Shown here in pieces: positions 17,930-27,634 of a stretch of DNA of 64,000 bases. Origin of the DNA: Rhodoglobus sp. (lineage in GTDB: Bacteria > Actinomycetota > Actinomycetes > Actinomycetales > Microbacteriaceae); NCBI GenBank assembly GCA_025463515.1, contig JAODAQ010000018.1, positions 1 to 64,000 on the forward strand. Direction: 5' to 3'. The first letter of the stretch is position 1. Each line of letters starts with the position of its first letter. Made by a program: the position numbers and the translations under genes. The notes under the pieces are model-generated. The model had not been told where the DNA came from and searched no databases. It saw only the letters and a program-made list of their open reading frames with translations.

Positions 17930-17939
17930 AGTTTAAGGT
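17930..17939. promoter_or_regulatory. Overlapping bidirectional -10 elements for gabT and the OsmC gene
   Basis: Bases 17930-17935 read TAAACT on the minus strand, six bases before the gabT ATG. Bases 17934-17939 read TAAGGT on the plus strand, six bases before the OsmC ATG. The two hexamers share the central TA, giving ANNNTANNNT, and the start codons are only 22 bp apart. On the OsmC side GGTGGA could also act as a ribosome-binding site. Confidence 0.55.
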
Positions 17940-17945
17940 GGAGCA

Positions 17946-18404
17946 ATGGACCACAGCTATGCAGTGCGCGTGCAGTGGCAGGGCAATCTCGGCACCGGCA
18001 CGAGCGGCTACCGCGACTACGGCCGCGACCTGCTCATCACCGCCGAGGGGAATGCGCCGATCGAGGGGTCGGCCGACAAGCCGTTCCGCGGCACTCCCGA
18101 GCGCTGGAACCCCGAGGAGCTGCTGCTCGCCGCCCTCGCCCAGTGCCACATGCTCAGCTACCTGCACGTCGCCACGAAGAACGGCATCGTCGTGACGGAC
18201 TACGAGGATGACGCCGTCGGCACCATGGAGCAGGTGGGCGACGGCGGGCACTTCACGTCCGTCACCCTGCGTCCGGTCGTGACGATCTCCGCGGGCGACC
18301 CCGCGGTGGCCGAGCGGATCCACGCCGAGGCGAGCGCGCTGTGCTTCATCGCGGCCTCGGTGAACTTCCCCGTGCTGCACGAGCCGGTCATCCGGCGCGC
18401 CTGA
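17946..18404 (+). CDS. OsmC/Ohr family peroxide-detoxifying protein
   Basis: The 152-residue product has the OsmC signatures: an Arg-containing N-terminal strand region (RDYGRDLLI), PEELLLAALAQCHMLSYLHVA with the first redox Cys, and ALCFIAASVNFPV with the second Cys. Such proteins reduce organic or fatty-acid hydroperoxides through the Cys pair. It is divergent from gabT from a 22-bp shared promoter region. Confidence 0.9.
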   Translation: MDHSYAVRVQWQGNLGTGTSGYRDYGRDLLITAEGNAPIEGSADKPFRGTPERWNPEELLLAALAQCHMLSYLHVATKNGIVVTDYEDDAVGTMEQVGDGGHFTSVTLRPVVTISAGDPAVAERIHAEASALCFIAASVNFPVLHEPVIRRA

Positions 18405-18479
18405 AGTTCCCACTCGCCGCTCACGCTTCACTCAGCATTCATCCGGCAGGATGGAACGTCTCTCCACGAAAGGTGCCCC

Positions 18480-19478
18480 GTGCGCATCGCTAGATCCTCT
18501 CGCTCCCTCGGCTTCGCCCTGCTCGCGACAGCAGGCCTGGTCGTGAGCCTCGCCGCGTGCTCCGCTCCGGCCCCCGACAACGCCGACGCGGGGGACTGCG
18601 CGGTCACCCCGAGCGGCACCGCCTCGGAGTCGGTGAAGGTCACCGGCGACTTCGGCGCCCTCCCCGTCGTGATCTTCGACCCGGGAATCTCGGCGAAGAG
18701 CACCGAGCGCTCCGTCGTGATCGACGGCGACGGCGACACCGTGCAGCCCGGCGACACCGTCCAGGTGCAGTTCTCCATCCTGAGTGGCGCGACCGCCGTC
18801 AACATCGACGGCACCGGCTATACGGATGACACGCTCGTCGACTTCGACGTCGACGAGAACAAGCTCCTCCCGGGCCTCGTGAAGACGCTGCAGTGCTCGA
18901 CCGTCGGCTCGCGCGTGGTCGGCGTCATCCCCCCGGCAGACGCGTTCGGCGACGCCGGCTCAGAGCAGCTCGGCATCGGCGCTGGCGACGACATCGTGTT
19001 CGTCGCCGACGTCGTGGCGATCAAGCCCGCGCCCGAGCCCGCCCTGCCCAAGGCCGACGGCGCGGACCAGCCGCCCGTCGACGGCTTCCCGACCGTCGTC
19101 CTCGACGCGACCACCGGCCGCCCGACCGTGACGATCCCCGACACGGCCCCGCCGACCGACTTCCAGCTCGCCGTGCTCAAGAAGGGCGACGGCGCGGTGG
19201 TCGGCGACGGCGACAGCGTGACCGTCCACTACGAGGGCATCACGTGGAGCACGAAGAAGATCTTCGACGAGAGCTGGGCGCGCGGCGAGCCGTCGACGTT
19301 CAAGACCTCCGAGGTGATCCCCGGCTTCACGCAGGCGCTCGTCGGCCAGACCGTCGGCTCGCAGATCATCGCGATCATCCCGCCCGACCTCGGCTACGGC
19401 CCGTCCGGCGGCCGTGCACCCGACATCAGCGCGACGGACACGATCGTGTTCGTGGTGGACATCCTCGGCATCGGCTAG
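18480..19478 (+). CDS. Lipoprotein with two tandem FKBP-type peptidyl-prolyl isomerase domains
   Basis: The 332-residue product begins with a basic, hydrophobic signal and lipobox SLAAC, so it is anchored outside the membrane. Domain 1 (about residues 80-185) is a diverged FKBP fold. Domain 2 (about residues 230-332) is closer to canonical, with VTVHYEG, IFDESW, VIPGFTQALVGQTVGS and IIPPDLGYG. It probably assists folding of secreted proteins. The GTG start has GAAAGG upstream. Its TAG lies in the strong ribosome-binding site (AGGAGG) of dxr. Confidence 0.9.
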   Translation: MRIARSSRSLGFALLATAGLVVSLAACSAPAPDNADAGDCAVTPSGTASESVKVTGDFGALPVVIFDPGISAKSTERSVVIDGDGDTVQPGDTVQVQFSILSGATAVNIDGTGYTDDTLVDFDVDENKLLPGLVKTLQCSTVGSRVVGVIPPADAFGDAGSEQLGIGAGDDIVFVADVVAIKPAPEPALPKADGADQPPVDGFPTVVLDATTGRPTVTIPDTAPPTDFQLAVLKKGDGAVVGDGDSVTVHYEGITWSTKKIFDESWARGEPSTFKTSEVIPGFTQALVGQTVGSQIIAIIPPDLGYGPSGGRAPDISATDTIVFVVDILGIG

Positions 19479-19487
19479 GAGGGCCGC

Positions 19488-20567
19488 GTGCGCCGCGTCA
19501 TCATCCTCGGCTCCACGGGGTCGATCGGCACGCAGGCGCTCGACGTCATCGCGGCGAACCCCGACCGGTTCCAGGTCGTGGGCCTCGCCGCGGGCAGCAA
19601 CCGCGCGATGGTGGCGGAGCAGGCTGCCGCGTTCGGGGTCGAGCACACCGCTTTCGGCGCCGCCGAGGCGTCCCAGTTGGTCCGGGATGTCGCGGCCGAC
19701 GTCGTGCTCAACGGCATCACCGGCTCCGTGGGGCTCGAGCCCACCCTCGCCGCGCTCGAGAGCGGTGCCGCGCTCGCGCTCGCGAACAAGGAGAGCCTGA
19801 TCGTCGGCGGCGCCCTCGTCACCTCGCGCGCGAAGCCGGGGCAGATCGTCCCGGTGGACTCGGAGCACTCCGCGCTCGCCCAGGCCCTCCGCGCCGGCAC
19901 GCACGAGGAGGTGCGGCGGCTGGTCCTCACGGCATCCGGCGGACCGTTCCGCGGCCGCACGCGGGACTCGCTGCGGGACGTCACGCCCCGCGAGGCCCTC
20001 GCCCACCCGACGTGGGACATGGGGCTCGTCGTCACGACCAACTCCGCGACGCTCGTCAACAAGGGGCTCGAGGTGATCGAGGCGCACCTGCTGTTCGACG
20101 TGACCTACGACCGCATCGACGTGACCGTGCACCCGCAGTCGATAGTGCACTCCATGGTGGAGTTCGCGGACGGCTCGACGATCGCCCAGGCGAGCCCGCC
20201 CGACATGCGCCTGCCGATCTCGCTCGGGCTGGACTGGCCGCACCGGGTACCGGGTGTCGGCACGCCGCTGGACTGGACCGCTGCGAGTCAGTGGACCTTC
20301 GAGCCGCTCGACACCGAGGTGTTCCCCGCAGTCGCCCTCGCGAAGCGGGTCGGGCTCGCGGGGGAGACCTACCCGGCGGTGTTCAACGCGGCGAACGAGC
20401 AGGCGGTGCTCGCCTTCCACGCCGGGCGCATCGGGTACCTCGACATCCTCGACACCGTTGCGGCCGTGGTGGACGCGCACGAGGCATCCGGCGAGCTCAC
20501 CCTCGAGTCGGTCTACGAGGCCGAGCGGTGGGCGCGCTCAGCCGCCGATCAGCTGCTGCGCGGTTAG
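19488..20567 (+). CDS. dxr: 1-deoxy-D-xylulose-5-phosphate reductoisomerase
   Basis: The 359-residue enzyme makes 2-C-methyl-D-erythritol 4-phosphate, the committed step of the MEP isoprenoid pathway. The NADPH motif [13 protein letters not shown] is at the N-terminus, the metal and substrate residues are in VDSEHSAL and TASGGPF, and the flexible loop is HPTWDMG. The GTG has AGGAGG seven bases upstream. It is grouped with rseP and ispG, the usual actinobacterial order. Confidence 0.96.
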   Translation: MRRVIILGSTGSIGTQALDVIAANPDRFQVVGLAAGSNRAMVAEQAAAFGVEHTAFGAAEASQLVRDVAADVVLNGITGSVGLEPTLAALESGAALALANKESLIVGGALVTSRAKPGQIVPVDSEHSALAQALRAGTHEEVRRLVLTASGGPFRGRTRDSLRDVTPREALAHPTWDMGLVVTTNSATLVNKGLEVIEAHLLFDVTYDRIDVTVHPQSIVHSMVEFADGSTIAQASPPDMRLPISLGLDWPHRVPGVGTPLDWTAASQWTFEPLDTEVFPAVALAKRVGLAGETYPAVFNAANEQAVLAFHAGRIGYLDILDTVAAVVDAHEASGELTLESVYEAERWARSAADQLLRG

Positions 20568-20570
20568 GGT
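20565..20570 (+). promoter_or_regulatory. Possible leaderless -10 (TAGGGT) of rseP
   Basis: TAGGGT overlaps the dxr stop codon and ends seven bases before the rseP GTG. No ribosome-binding site is seen before that GTG, so rseP may be transcribed as a leaderless mRNA as well as from dxr. Confidence 0.45.
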
Positions 20571-20577
20571 TAGCCCC

Positions 20578-21906
20578 GTGGAAACCGTCCTGCTGTACAT
20601 CCTCGGCATCCTGATCATCCTGGTCGGGCTCGCCATCTCCATCGGCCTCCACGAGATCGGCCACCTGCTACCCGCCAAGAAGTTCGGCGTGAAGGTCGGG
20701 CAGTACATGATCGGCTTCGGGCCGACGCTCTTCTCCTGGCGTCGCGGCGAGACGCAGTACGGCATCAAGGCCCTCCCGCTCGGCGGCTACATCTCGATGG
20801 CGGGCATGTACCCGCCGGCTCGCGCCGGCGCGCGCGGCCGCACCGCGACGACCGGCATGTTCGAGACTCTTGTGCAGGACGACAACAAGTCCGCCGTGCA
20901 CGTCGACACGATCGAGGAGGAGGAGCGCGCGTTCTACAAGCTGTCCATCCTCAAGCGCGTGGTCATCATGCTGGGCGGGCCGGTCATGAACCTCCTGCTC
21001 GCGATCCTGTTCTTCGGCATCGTGCTCTGCGGCTTCGGCATCCCGACCTCCACCACCACGATCGGCAATGTCTCAGAGTGCCTCGTGCCCGTCACCGCCC
21101 AGCGCACCGACTGCGAGGCGTCGGACCCGAACGCCCCCGCGAACGAGGCCGGCCTCGAGCCGGGCGACCGCATCGTCGCCATCGACGGAACGCCGGTCGG
21201 CGAGGTCAGCCAGATCACGCTGCTCATCCGCGACTCCGCCGAGAAGCCGCTGACCGTGACCATCGAGCGCGACGGCCAGCAGGAGGAGCGCACTGTCACG
21301 CCCGCGCTCTCGACCCGGTACGTCGTCGACAGCCAGGGCAGGCAGGTTCTGGATGCCGACGGCAAGCCCGCCACGGAGAAGGTCGGCTTCATCGGCATCG
21401 GCTGGGCCTCCGAAGTGCGCCAGCAGCCCGTCACGGCGGTGCTGCCGTTCGTCGGGGACACGATGGGCCGCCTCGTGACCACGATCGCGCACCTCCCGCA
21501 GCGCGTGGTCGATCTCGCGGTGCAGACCTTCGGCCCGGGGGAGCGCGACCCCGAGGGCCTGATCGGCGTGGTCGGCGTCGGACGCCTCGCGGGAGAGATC
21601 ACGAGCCTCAACTCGGTCCCGGTCGCCGATCGGGCGTCGTCGCTCATCCAGCTCGTGGGCGGGCTCAACATCGCCCTCTTCGTGTTCAACCTGATCCCCC
21701 TGCCGCCTCTCGACGGCGGGCACATCCTCGTCGCGCTCATCGACGGCGTGCGCCGTGTGTTCGCGAAGGCCACGGGCAGGCAGAAGCCGTTGCCGATCGA
21801 CGCAGCCAAGGTGATCCCGGTCACGCTCGTCGTCGCGAGCCTGCTCGGCGGGCTCACGCTGCTGCTCGTGATCGCGGACATCATCAAGCCCATCTCCATC
21901 CTGTGA
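20578..21906 (+). CDS. rseP: Site-2 intramembrane metalloprotease, RseP/Rip1 family
   Basis: The 442-residue M50 peptidase starts at GTG 20578; the in-frame extension upstream is inside dxr. Helix 1 carries the zinc-binding HEIGH motif (about residues 25-29). A PDZ domain lies at about residues 195-250 (NEAGLEPGDRIVAIDGTPV), and the C-terminal helices have the third zinc ligand in LIPLPPLDGGH. It cleaves membrane-bound anti-sigma factors or similar substrates in regulated proteolysis. An insert of about 30 residues rich in Arg/Gly/Ala (PPARAGARGRTATTGMF) follows the second helix. Confidence 0.94.
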   Translation: METVLLYILGILIILVGLAISIGLHEIGHLLPAKKFGVKVGQYMIGFGPTLFSWRRGETQYGIKALPLGGYISMAGMYPPARAGARGRTATTGMFETLVQDDNKSAVHVDTIEEEERAFYKLSILKRVVIMLGGPVMNLLLAILFFGIVLCGFGIPTSTTTIGNVSECLVPVTAQRTDCEASDPNAPANEAGLEPGDRIVAIDGTPVGEVSQITLLIRDSAEKPLTVTIERDGQQEERTVTPALSTRYVVDSQGRQVLDADGKPATEKVGFIGIGWASEVRQQPVTAVLPFVGDTMGRLVTTIAHLPQRVVDLAVQTFGPGERDPEGLIGVVGVGRLAGEITSLNSVPVADRASSLIQLVGGLNIALFVFNLIPLPPLDGGHILVALIDGVRRVFAKATGRQKPLPIDAAKVIPVTLVVASLLGGLTLLLVIADIIKPISIL

Positions 21907-21920
21907 CCAGCTACGGCGCG

Positions 21921-21926
21921 TAGGCT
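21921..21926 (+). promoter_or_regulatory. Leaderless -10 (TAGGCT) of ispG
   Basis: TAGGCT ends seven bases before the ispG GTG, and no Shine-Dalgarno is visible. ispG may therefore have a promoter separate from dxr-rseP. Confidence 0.5.
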
Positions 21927-21933
21927 TGCAGTC

Positions 21934-23082
21934 GTGCCAGCCATCAATCTCGGTATGCCGAAGACGCCCGAAGTCCTCGCTCCCCGTCGCAAGACCCGCC
22001 AGATCCACGTCGGCAAGGTCGGGGTCGGCAGCGACTCCCAGGTGAGCGTCCAGTCCATGACGACGACGCAGACCACCAACATCAACGCGACCCTGCAGCA
22101 GATCGCCGAGCTCACCGCCACGGGCTGCGACATCGTCCGCGTCGCGGTGCCCCACCAGGACGACGCCGACGTGCTGCACATCATCGCCGCGAAGAGCCAG
22201 ATCCCGGTGATCGCCGACATCCACTTCCAGCCGCGCTACGTCTTCGCGGCGATCGACGCGGGCGTGGGCGCGGTGCGCGTCAACCCGGGCAACATCCGCA
22301 AGTTCGACGACCAGGTCGGCAAGATCGCCGCCGCCGCCAAGGCCGCCGGCGTGAGCATCCGTATCGGGGTGAACGCCGGGTCGCTCGAGCCGAGCATCCT
22401 GCAGAAGTACGGCAAGGCCACGCCGGAGGCGCTCGTCGAGAGCGCCGTCTGGGAGGCGAGCCTCTTCGAGGAGCACGACTTCCACGACTTCAAGATCTCG
22501 GTCAAGCACAACGACCCCATCATCATGGTCAAGGCGTACCGCCTGCTCGCCGAGCGCGGCGACTGGCCGCTGCACCTCGGCGTCACCGAGGCCGGGCCCG
22601 AGTTCCAGGGCACCATCAAGAGCGCCACGGCGTTCGGCATCCTGCTCTCCGAGGGCATCGGCGACACCATCCGCGTCTCGCTCTCCGCGCCGCCCGTGCA
22701 GGAGGTCAAGGTCGGCCTGCAGATCCTGCAGTCGCTGAACCTGCGCGAGCGCAAGCTCGAGATCGTCTCCTGCCCGAGCTGCGGCCGCGCCCAGGTCGAC
22801 GTCTACCAGCTCGCCAACGACGTCACGGCGGGGCTCGAGAAGATGACCGTGCCGCTGCGCGTAGCGGTCATGGGCTGCGTCGTCAACGGCCCGGGGGAGG
22901 CCCGCGAGGCCGACCTCGGCGTGGCCAGCGGCAACGGCCGCGGCCAGATCTTCGTCAAGGGCGAGGTCATCAAGACGGTCGCCGAGGCAGACATCGTGGC
23001 CACCCTCATCGAGGAGGCAAACCGCCTCGCCGCGGAGATGCCGGCCGGCGCTGTAGGGTCCCCACAGGTCATCACGGCCTGA
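21934..23082 (+). CDS. ispG: 4-hydroxy-3-methylbut-2-en-1-yl diphosphate synthase
   Basis: The 382-residue [4Fe-4S] enzyme of the MEP pathway has an N-terminal TIM-barrel ([46 protein letters not shown]) and a C-terminal iron-sulfur domain with CPSCGR and [10 protein letters not shown] supplying the three Cys and one Glu ligands. It follows rseP by 27 bases with its own leaderless-type promoter. It is the last gene before a 439-bp structured gap. Confidence 0.96.
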   Translation: MPAINLGMPKTPEVLAPRRKTRQIHVGKVGVGSDSQVSVQSMTTTQTTNINATLQQIAELTATGCDIVRVAVPHQDDADVLHIIAAKSQIPVIADIHFQPRYVFAAIDAGVGAVRVNPGNIRKFDDQVGKIAAAAKAAGVSIRIGVNAGSLEPSILQKYGKATPEALVESAVWEASLFEEHDFHDFKISVKHNDPIIMVKAYRLLAERGDWPLHLGVTEAGPEFQGTIKSATAFGILLSEGIGDTIRVSLSAPPVQEVKVGLQILQSLNLRERKLEIVSCPSCGRAQVDVYQLANDVTAGLEKMTVPLRVAVMGCVVNGPGEAREADLGVASGNGRGQIFVKGEVIKTVAEADIVATLIEEANRLAAEMPAGAVGSPQVITA

Positions 23083-23152
23083 TATATCGGGGCACGACAC
23101 ACTGACCCCCTTATTGGGGACAGACCGCCCCGTTTTTCGGCGTCCACGGGGG

Positions 23153-23158
23153 TACACT
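23153..23158 (+). promoter_or_regulatory. Candidate -10 (TACACT) upstream of the structured element
   Basis: TACACT in a locally AT-richer region could start a transcript at about 23165 that covers the structured sequence up to 23466. No good -35 match is visible. Confidence 0.3.
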
Positions 23159-23164
23159 CATTCC

Positions 23165-23466
23165 CAACAGGCTTCAGGGCCTGCGTCACTTTCGGCCGGA
23201 TCCGTAACCCTGCCTCGTGTGAAGTAGCGTTTGACTGAGTGACCAACTTGTGGGGAGTTGGCATGGCAACAAGCGCAGTGCACCGTGTCGACTCCAGTGC
23301 AAGCCCTCTGATTTCCACTCCGGTAACCAATCCAACGTTGCATCACGGATCCGCAACGTTGGGCCTCGGAGTGGAATGGGCGGACCCGCGGTCTCATCAA
23401 GCCCCCCTTGATGTCGACCGCGGGTTCGCTTGCCTCACACTCTAAGAGGGGCATTCCGATACCCCT
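23165..23466 (+). ncRNA. Candidate structured RNA between ispG and proS
   Basis: The stretch can fold into consecutive strong hairpins: CAGGC/GCCTG at 23168-23183; CCAAC/GTTGG at 23243-23261, with GGGGAG in the loop; two nested 10-bp stems (23313-23322 with 23367-23376, and 23332-23341 with 23353-23362); a 16-bp stem 23385-23401 with 23407-23424 around CCCCC; and AGGGG/CCCCT at 23447-23466. A 61-codon frame from ATG 23262 (after GGGGAG) exists, but its GC3 is about 60 percent, far below the neighbours, so I favour RNA over protein. It could be a separate RNA or a regulatory leader; proS has its own leaderless promoter downstream. No known RNA family was recognised. Confidence 0.45.
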
Positions 23467-23509
23467 AGTGCGGGCGCATCGGAGTCGGGTGTGGAGGCGG
23501 GGCCGCCGG

Positions 23510-23515
23510 TAGCAT
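23510..23515 (+). promoter_or_regulatory. Leaderless -10 (TAGCAT) of proS
   Basis: TAGCAT followed by six bases and the GTG of proS, without a Shine-Dalgarno. This places the proS transcription start at the codon itself, downstream of the structured element. Confidence 0.6.
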
Positions 23516-23521
23516 GGCACG

Positions 23522-25294
23522 GTGCCTACACGTCTTTCGAAGCTCTTCGTCCGCACCCTCCGTGAGGATCCCGTCGACGCGGAGGTGACCAGCCACCGCC
23601 TGCTCGTGCGCGCGGGCTACATCCGCCGCCAGGCTCCCGGGATCTTCGCCTGGCTGCCGCTCGGGCTCAAGGTGCGCCGCAAGATCGAGAACATCATCCG
23701 CGAGGAGCTCGCGGCGTTCGGCGCGCAGGAGGTGCACTTCCCGGCGCTGCTGCCCCGCGAGCCCTACGAGAAGACCGGCCGCTGGACGGAGTACGGCGAC
23801 GGCATCTTCCGCCTCAAGGACCGCCACGACGCCGACTACCTCCTCGCGCCCACGCACGAGGAGGTCTTCACCCTGCTCGTGAAAGACCTGTACTCGAGCT
23901 ACAAGGACCTCCCGCTTTCGATCTACCAGATCCAGGACAAGTACCGCGACGAGGCCCGCCCGCGGGCTGGCCTGCTCCGCGGCCGCGAGTTCTCGATGAA
24001 GGACAGCTACTCGTTCGACTACACCGACGCGGGGCTGGATGTCTCGTACCAGCAGCACCGCGACGCGTACGAGCGCATCTTCCAGCGCCTCGGCCTCGAG
24101 TACGTCGTCGTCAAGGCGGATGCCGGCGCGATGGGCGGCTCGCGCAGCGAGGAGTTCCTGCACCCGACGCCGATCGGCGAAGACACCTTCGTGCGCTCCG
24201 CCGGCGGCTACGCCGCCAACGTCGAGGCCTTCACGACCCTGCCGGCAGAGCCGAGGCCGTTCGACGGGCTGACCCCCGCCGAAGTGCTCGACACCCCGGA
24301 CACGCCCACGATCGCGACCCTCGTCGACGTCGCCAACGAGAAGCACCCGCGGCCCGACGGCCGCGCGTGGACCGCCGCTGACACCCTCAAGAACATCGTG
24401 CTGGCGCTCACGAACCTCGACGGCACGCGCGAGCTCGTGATCGTGGCCCTGCCCGGCAACCGCGACGTCGACCTCAAGCGCGCCGAGGTCGCGTTCGCGC
24501 CCGCCGCTGTCGAGGCGGCCAACGAGGGCGACTTTTCCAAGAACCCCGGGCTCGTGAAGGGCTACATCGGGCCCTGGTCGGCCGCCGGAGCGGTTCTCGG
24601 CGAGAAGAGCGCCACGGGCATCCGGTTGCTGGTCGATCCTGCCGTCGCCGACGGCAGCGGCTGGATCACCGGCGCCAACGAGCAGGGGCGCCACGTCTTC
24701 GGGCTCGTCGCGGGCCGTGACTTCGTAGCCGACGGCGTGGTCGAGGTGGGCGAGGTGCTCGCGGGCGACCCGGCCCCCGACGGCTCCGGCCCGGTAGAGC
24801 TCGCGCGCGGCATGGAGATCGGCCATGTCTTCCAGCTCGGCCGCAAGTACGCCGAGGTGCTCGGGCTCAAGGTGCTCGACGAGAACGGCAAGCTCGTCAC
24901 GGTCACGATGGGCTCCTACGGCATCGGCGTGACCCGCATCATGGCAGTGATCGCCGAGAGCAACAACGACGAGAAGGGCCTCATCTGGCCGCCGAACGTC
25001 TCGCCCTTCGACGTGCACATCATCGCCGCGGGCAAGGAGGAGGTCGTGTTCGCGACCGCCGAGGCGCTCGCAGGCGGGCTCGAGGAGAGCGGGTTCGACG
25101 TGCTCTACGACGACCGCCCCAAGGTCTCGCCCGGGGTGAAGTTCGGTGATGCGGAGCTGCTCGGAGTGCCGCTCATCGTGATCGTCGGCCGCGACGCCGC
25201 GGAGGGCCGGGTCGAGGTGTGGAACCGCCGCTCGAACGAGCGCACGAGCGTCACCCTCGACGAGGTCGGCGCGGCGCTGGCGGCGCAGCAGTGA
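23522..25294 (+). CDS. proS: Prolyl-tRNA synthetase
   Basis: The 590-residue class II aminoacyl-tRNA synthetase has bacterial-type architecture: motif 1 ([18 protein letters not shown]), motif 2 ([25 protein letters not shown]), the INS editing domain insertion (about residues 230-400), motif 3 ([10 protein letters not shown]) and a C-terminal anticodon-binding domain. It charges tRNA-Pro and hydrolyses mischarged Ala-tRNA-Pro. The TGA overlaps the GTG of moxR, so it is coupled to the Bat-type operon. Confidence 0.97.
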   Translation: MPTRLSKLFVRTLREDPVDAEVTSHRLLVRAGYIRRQAPGIFAWLPLGLKVRRKIENIIREELAAFGAQEVHFPALLPREPYEKTGRWTEYGDGIFRLKDRHDADYLLAPTHEEVFTLLVKDLYSSYKDLPLSIYQIQDKYRDEARPRAGLLRGREFSMKDSYSFDYTDAGLDVSYQQHRDAYERIFQRLGLEYVVVKADAGAMGGSRSEEFLHPTPIGEDTFVRSAGGYAANVEAFTTLPAEPRPFDGLTPAEVLDTPDTPTIATLVDVANEKHPRPDGRAWTAADTLKNIVLALTNLDGTRELVIVALPGNRDVDLKRAEVAFAPAAVEAANEGDFSKNPGLVKGYIGPWSAAGAVLGEKSATGIRLLVDPAVADGSGWITGANEQGRHVFGLVAGRDFVADGVVEVGEVLAGDPAPDGSGPVELARGMEIGHVFQLGRKYAEVLGLKVLDENGKLVTVTMGSYGIGVTRIMAVIAESNNDEKGLIWPPNVSPFDVHIIAAGKEEVVFATAEALAGGLEESGFDVLYDDRPKVSPGVKFGDAELLGVPLIVIVGRDAAEGRVEVWNRRSNERTSVTLDEVGAALAAQQ

Positions 25295-26286
25295 CGGAGA
25301 AGATCACTGCGGACGACCTGGCCCGCGTCAAGAGCATCCTCGCGTCGATCGACGAGTCGTACTCGACGAAGGTCGTGGGCCAGGCCAGCCTCAAGCGCAG
25401 TCTGCTGATCGGGCTCATCACCGGCGGGCACATCCTGCTGGAGAGCGTCCCGGGCCTCGCGAAGACCACCGCGGCGCAGGCCATCGCCGACGCCGTGAGC
25501 GGCTCGTTCAAGCGCATCCAGTGCACCCCCGACCTGCTGCCGAGCGACATCATCGGCACCCAGATCTTCGACTACCAGAAGCAGACCTTCGAGACCCTGC
25601 TCGGGCCGGTGCACGCGAACTTCGTACTGCTCGACGAGATCAACCGATCGAGCGCCAAGACCCAGAGCGCGATGCTCGAGGCGATGCAGGAGAAGCAGAC
25701 GAGCATCGGCGGCACGGTGTATCCGCTGCCGGAGCCCTTCCTCGTCCTCGCCACCCAGAACCCGATCGAGCAGGAGGGGACGTACCACCTGCCCGAGGCC
25801 CAGCTCGACCGGTTCCTGCTCAAGGAGATCCTCGACTACCCGGAGTTCGCCGACGAGATCGAGATCCTCGACCGCATCGACTCCGGGGTGTATGAGAAGC
25901 ATGACAAGAAGGAGAAGGCGGCCGTCACGATCGCCGACGTGCTGTTCCTTCAGGACGCGGTCAAGCGCGTCTTCATGGACGACTCGATCACGAACTACAT
26001 CGTCTCGGCGGTGTACGTCACGCGCCAGGCGGAGTCGTACATCGGCAAGGAGCTCGCGGACTGCATCGAGTACGGCGCGAGCCCCCGCGCGAGCATCGCG
26101 TTCAGCCGCGCCGCCCGCGCGCTCGCACTGCTCGAGGGCCGCGACCATGTGATCCCGGAGGACGTGAAGGAGCTGCGCCACGTCGTGCTGCGGCACCGCA
26201 TCATCCTGAACTTCGAGGCGATCGCCGACGACGTGCAGCCCGAGACCATCATCGACGCGATCTTCGCGGCAGTGAAGGTGCCGTAG
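25291..26286 (+). CDS. MoxR-family AAA+ ATPase
   Basis: The start is the GTG overlapping the proS stop, giving 331 residues. Motifs are Walker [12 protein letters not shown] (a typical MoxR variant), Walker [11 protein letters not shown], sensor 1 [12 protein letters not shown] and the lid domain with SPRASIAF. MoxR ATPases act as chaperones that mature VWA-domain complexes, and five such partner genes follow directly. Together they form a MoxR-Bat envelope-maintenance type operon. Confidence 0.93.
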   Translation: MTEKITADDLARVKSILASIDESYSTKVVGQASLKRSLLIGLITGGHILLESVPGLAKTTAAQAIADAVSGSFKRIQCTPDLLPSDIIGTQIFDYQKQTFETLLGPVHANFVLLDEINRSSAKTQSAMLEAMQEKQTSIGGTVYPLPEPFLVLATQNPIEQEGTYHLPEAQLDRFLLKEILDYPEFADEIEILDRIDSGVYEKHDKKEKAAVTIADVLFLQDAVKRVFMDDSITNYIVSAVYVTRQAESYIGKELADCIEYGASPRASIAFSRAARALALLEGRDHVIPEDVKELRHVVLRHRIILNFEAIADDVQPETIIDAIFAAVKVP

Positions 26287-26289
26287 CCC

Positions 26290-27177
26290 TTGGAGCGTCT
26301 TCTGCGGCGAGTGCAGACCCGGCTCTACATCCACGCGCACCGCGCGGTGCGGGGCCTCATCGAGGGCGAGTACCGCTCGGTGTTCCACGGCCGCAGCATG
26401 GACTTCGACGACCTCCGCCCGTATGTTCCCGGCGACGAGTTCAAGGACATCGACTGGAAGGCCACGGCCCGCTACGGCTCGCCGCTCACCAAGCGCTACA
26501 TCGCCTCGCGCAAGCACACCGTCGTGCTCGTCGTCGACACCGGCCGCGACATGGCTGCCCTCGGGGCGGGCGGCGAGAGCAAGCGGGATGTCGCGATCCT
26601 CGCCGCGGGCACCATCGGCTACATCGCCATCCGCCACGGCGACCTCGTCGCCCTCGTGGCCGGCACCGAGAAGAAGACCGAGTTCGTGCCGGGGGAGCTG
26701 ACCGAGGCGCACCTCGAGCGGCTGCTGCAGCGCATCCAGTCGTCAACCCGCCTCGACGGCGCCAAGAGCAACCTGCGCACGCAGCTGGAGTACGTCTCGC
26801 GCCTGTTCCGGCGCCGCATGATCATCATGGTGATCGGGGATGACCGCGCCCTCGACGAGGCGGAGCAGAAGCTCGTGCGCCGACTGGCGGCGCAGCACGA
26901 GATGCTGTGGCTCTCGGTCGGGGATGCCGACCTCATGCGGGAGGACTGGGCGAAGCGCGACATGTACGACGTCGCCGATTCGAGCGGCGTGCCGACGTTC
27001 CTGCGCGAGAACCCGCGCCTGCGGGCCGCGTTCGAGCGGAGCGTGATCGCGACCGCGGAGAGCACGGACGAGCTGTTCGAGAGCCTCTCCATCAGCAGCA
27101 GGCGGGTCACCGACGAGGACTCCGTCGTCCCCGGCATCTTCCGGCTCCTGGAGGCGCACAAGCATGCCCGGCGGTGA
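26290..27177 (+). CDS. DUF58 protein of the MoxR/Bat operon
   Basis: The 295-residue product starts with TTG four bases after the moxR stop. It has the DUF58 core signature (GEYRSVFHGRSMDFDDLRPYVPGDEF and DIDWKATARYGSPLTKRY) followed by a VWA-like fold (VVLVVDTGRDMAALG, about residues 80-250). DUF58 proteins are standard companions of MoxR. It has no membrane segment, so the acting site is probably cytoplasmic. The end overlaps the next gene by 14 bases. Confidence 0.9.
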   Translation: MERLLRRVQTRLYIHAHRAVRGLIEGEYRSVFHGRSMDFDDLRPYVPGDEFKDIDWKATARYGSPLTKRYIASRKHTVVLVVDTGRDMAALGAGGESKRDVAILAAGTIGYIAIRHGDLVALVAGTEKKTEFVPGELTEAHLERLLQRIQSSTRLDGAKSNLRTQLEYVSRLFRRRMIIMVIGDDRALDEAEQKLVRRLAAQHEMLWLSVGDADLMREDWAKRDMYDVADSSGVPTFLRENPRLRAAFERSVIATAESTDELFESLSISSRRVTDEDSVVPGIFRLLEAHKHARR

Positions 27178-27634
27178 GTTCTTCCCGCCGGTGCAGTACC
27201 AGCCGTGGTGGGGGCTGCTGGGGTTCCTGATCATCGTCGTGGTGATCGCCTGGTGGGTGTACGTGTTCGTGTCGACGCGCAAGAGCCGGGTGCCGGCGCC
27301 CGTGACCGACACGGCCCCCCATGGCCCGGGGGTCGCGGCCATCCGCAAGCGGTACCTCGGCCTCATCGACGAGACCCGCGCCGCCTACGCGAAGGGCGAG
27401 CTGCACGACCGCGAGGCGTACCACCAGCTGAGCATGCTGCTGCGCTCGTACGTCGAGGAGCGCGAGGGCACGCGCACCGTCACGATGACCCTCAAGGACC
27501 TGCGGGGCACGGAGCTCACACCCCTCTCCGACGCGGTGGCCCGGCTGTACCCGGGAGCGTTCTCGGCCGATTACCGGGGCACCGTCGCGCAGGCCGTCGA
27601 CGAGGCGCGGGGGCTGGTGACGTCGTGGAAGTGA
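27164..27634 (+). CDS. Single-pass membrane protein of the Bat operon, DUF4381-like position
   Basis: The 156-residue product has one membrane helix (about residues 16-37, WGLLGFLIIVVVIAWWVYVFV) and a cytoplasmic helical domain containing YHQLSMLLRSYVEE, like the DUF4381 partners found between DUF58 and VWA genes in Bat operons. The family assignment is from position and this pattern. It overlaps both neighbours, which supports a stable complex of the operon products. Confidence 0.75.
   Translation: MPGGEFFPPVQYQPWWGLLGFLIIVVVIAWWVYVFVSTRKSRVPAPVTDTAPHGPGVAAIRKRYLGLIDETRAAYAKGELHDREAYHQLSMLLRSYVEEREGTRTVTMTLKDLRGTELTPLSDAVARLYPGAFSADYRGTVAQAVDEARGLVTSWK

Noticed and set aside
18960-20480. 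506-residue minus-strand frame opposite the FKBP gene and dxr
   Set aside because: Covers conserved dxr catalytic motifs on the other strand; no start signal or family pattern.
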